Part shown: positions 62,477 to 64,000 of the stretch, in pieces
How the letters are laid out: every line of letters starts with the position of its first letter
How positions within the stretch are numbered: the first letter of the stretch is position 1
From: Flavobacterium cupriresistens
GTDB taxonomy: Bacteria > Bacteroidota > Bacteroidia > Flavobacteriales > Flavobacteriaceae
DNA length: 64,000 nucleotides
Assembly (NCBI RefSeq): GCF_020911925.1
Contig: NZ_CP087134.1
Coordinates: 5,084,001-5,148,000, forward strand
Direction: 5' to 3'
Notes under the pieces: model-generated
Seen by the model: only the letters and a program-made list of their open reading frames with translations
Told to the model about the DNA's origin: nothing
Database searches by the model: none
Translations under genes and position numbers: made by a program

Positions 62477-63548
62477 ATACAGCTTTAATAGACAAAGCCC
62501 TCTTCATGGTCATTGATTTATTCACGCTTTCCTCCCACTCTTTTTCGGGAATACTTTCTTTGGTAATACCGCAACCCATATACAAAATGGCTTTGTTTTC
62601 CTGAATCTGCATGCTTCGTAAATTTACAAATAAATCAGAACTTACGGCACTTGAAGCCAAACTGCTGTTTAACTCGCCTAGAAAACCCGTATAAAAAGTG
62701 CGGTCGTAATTTTCATTTTCAAGGATAAATGCTTTTGCTTTCTTTTTCGGTAAACCACAAACAGCCGGTGTCGGATGCAAAGTATCTATAACTTCTTCTA
62801 AAGTAGAATTTTCGTTTAAAACACCCGAAATATCGGTTTTGATATGCCAGATTGATCCTGCTTTTATACTGTAAGGCTCTGTAACGTTTACAGACAAAGC
62901 TACTTCACGAAGTCTTTTAATGATAAAATCGGTCACATATTGCTGCTCCTCTTTTTCTTTTTGTTGCCACAAAATCTCCACTTCCGAATTGGCTTTTTGT
63001 GTTCCGGCCAATGCTGTGGTTTCAAATTCATTTCCGTTTGCTTTAAGCAGTTGTTCCGGCGTTGCTCCCATCCAAAATTCGACTTTGGGATGAAAAAAGC
63101 AATAACAGAAAGTCGTCGGATACAATTGAATCAATTGCTGAAAAACAACAGCAAAATCAAATTCGGCTAAGTCAACACTTTCGCTTCTTGACAAAACCAC
63201 TTTTTTAAATTCATCGTTTTTAATTGCCTCAATTCCTTTGGCTACTAAATCTTCATATTGTTTTTTAGCAGCGACATCAAAACCGGAATCATTTATTTCA
63301 GTTAAATTGATCTCTACACTTTCCTGTTCAGAAGTAATTATTTCCGATTCATTTTCAGGAATCAGGATCAGTTGTTTTTCATCAAAAGAAGCAAAAACAA
63401 ATCCTTTCTCCGTAAAATCAGAAACGGTATGCAAATTATTATTTTGTTGTAAAAGCCCAATTATTCTGTTCGAATTGGGTTTGGAATAAAGCACAAAGGG
63501 TAAATTTTGTGCTTTATGATTTTTTATTTTAGAAAAGAAATTATTCAT
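62475..63548 (-). CDS. menF: Isochorismate synthase (chorismate-binding enzyme)
   Basis: A 357-residue enzyme. The catalytic core shows FWMGATPEQLLKANG, ETTALAGTQ, HIKTDISGVL, HPTPAVCGLPKKKA, ENYDRTFYTGFLG and GCGITKESIPEKEWEES. It converts chorismate to isochorismate for menaquinone (or a siderophore). No other menaquinone gene is in the window, so MenF rather than EntC is inferred from a Flavobacterium context. It overlaps the upstream gene by 8 bases. Confidence 0.88.
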   Translation of the reverse strand: MNNFFSKIKNHKAQNLPFVLYSKPNSNRIIGLLQQNNNLHTVSDFTEKGFVFASFDEKQLILIPENESEIITSEQESVEINLTEINDSGFDVAAKKQYEDLVAKGIEAIKNDEFKKVVLSRSESVDLAEFDFAVVFQQLIQLYPTTFCYCFFHPKVEFWMGATPEQLLKANGNEFETTALAGTQKANSEVEILWQQKEKEEQQYVTDFIIKRLREVALSVNVTEPYSIKAGSIWHIKTDISGVLNENSTLEEVIDTLHPTPAVCGLPKKKAKAFILENENYDRTFYTGFLGELNSSLASSAVSSDLFVNLRSMQIQENKAILYMGCGITKESIPEKEWEESVNKSMTMKRALSIKAV

Positions 63549-64000
63549 GATACTGTAAAAGTTGAGCTTTATACTCTAAAAGTTCTTTTTTGGTTTTAAA
63601 AAATGTTTTTGACAAAACATCCTGATAATCAATCATCGATTTAGATAGCAACTCCAAAACTTCATCTAAATATTGATTACCATTAAAATAAACCCATTCT
63701 TCCGATAAATACTTATTAAAGGAGACTCTCATCTCAATTGTTATAGCTTCCCTATAAACATTACTTTCCAGCATTTTTTCAATTTGAATCTTAAATTGTC
63801 TTTCCTCTTCTTTTAATAGCAACATATTCTTTTCAATAGCATCAAAAGTAGCCACATGATGCATAAAATCAGAGACTTTCAGCATCTTCATATAATACTC
63901 GAATTTTTCATCGTAGTTCTTATCTAAATCAAAAAAACTATCATATCTGTTTTTTAACTCTCCCCCTTTACCCTGACTATTTGCCAGTTCTAAAAATAGA
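63541..64000 (-). CDS. Hypothetical protein, 5' end beyond the right edge
   Basis: The frame is open from base 63541 to the window edge (at least 152 residues), so the ATG at 63891 is probably internal: the upstream part (LANSQGKGGELKNRYDSF, DLDKNYDEKFEYY) reads like protein. Helical and charged, with LKEEERQFKIQIEKML. No family recognised. It is coupled to menF by an 8-base overlap. Confidence 0.6.
   Translation of the reverse strand, partial: LFLELANSQGKGGELKNRYDSFFDLDKNYDEKFEYYMKMLKVSDFMHHVATFDAIEKNMLLLKEEERQFKIQIEKMLESNVYREAITIEMRVSFNKYLSEEWVYFNGNQYLDEVLELLSKSMIDYQDVLSKTFFKTKKELLEYKAQLLQYHE

Overview
The window looks like a Flavobacterium chromosome (Bacteroidota). Base composition is AT-rich, several genes have promoters of the Bacteroidetes type (TTTG, 19 bases, TAnnTTTG), Shine-Dalgarno sequences are poor, and genes such as bshB1, SPFH/flotillin, sdaA and panB are close to those of flavobacteria. 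It falls into two parts.

Positions 1 to about 20,050 are most of a Mu-like transposable prophage that continues past the left edge. Read from its repressor end (about 20,050) leftwards it has: an S24/CI-type repressor (+ strand) with palindromic operators, a small Ner-position protein, a MuA-like DDE transposase, a MuB-like ATPase, a second P-loop ATPase, a string of small early genes including DUF3164 and a possible GemA-like protein, a tRNA-like element, a replication-type protein, and an accessory block (lipoprotein, coiled-coil membrane proteins) at 9.2-11.6 kb. The virion genes then split in two: the terminase-gp37/36-gpG-portal-gpF module (2631-8898) is on the + strand, while protease/scaffold, capsid, a gp35-like protein and an endolysin fragment (1-2456) are on the - strand. 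A regulatory region with repeated half-sites lies between them.

The most notable observation is at the portal/gpF junction. The portal gene ends in an A_AAA_AAG slippery heptamer one codon before its stop. The gpF frame is open from that point but has no ATG, GTG or TTG start for 120 bases, and a potential 14-bp stem begins 3 nt downstream. This predicts a programmed -1 frameshift that makes an 851-residue portal-gpF fusion, whose far C-terminus is a PD-(D/E)xK, polymorphic-toxin-like nuclease domain.

Positions 20,588 to 64,000 are host chromosome. They hold lpdA, an AraC regulator, a run of small secreted or membrane proteins, two TPM-domain paralogues, a flotillin, a cluster of short single-domain enzymes (SRPBCC, NTF2-like, beta-lactamase-like, DUF1801, metallo-beta-lactamase fold, GNAT, lactonase, LOG), an acyltransferase, a CPA2 antiporter, sdaA, panB, an RluA-type synthase, an aldehyde dehydrogenase, a large hybrid histidine kinase, a zinc metallopeptidase, two identical tRNA-His genes with duplicated promoters and terminators, bshB1 and an isochorismate synthase. 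The host intergenic regions are unusually rich in families of inverted repeats and in degenerate tandem repeats placed just upstream of start codons.
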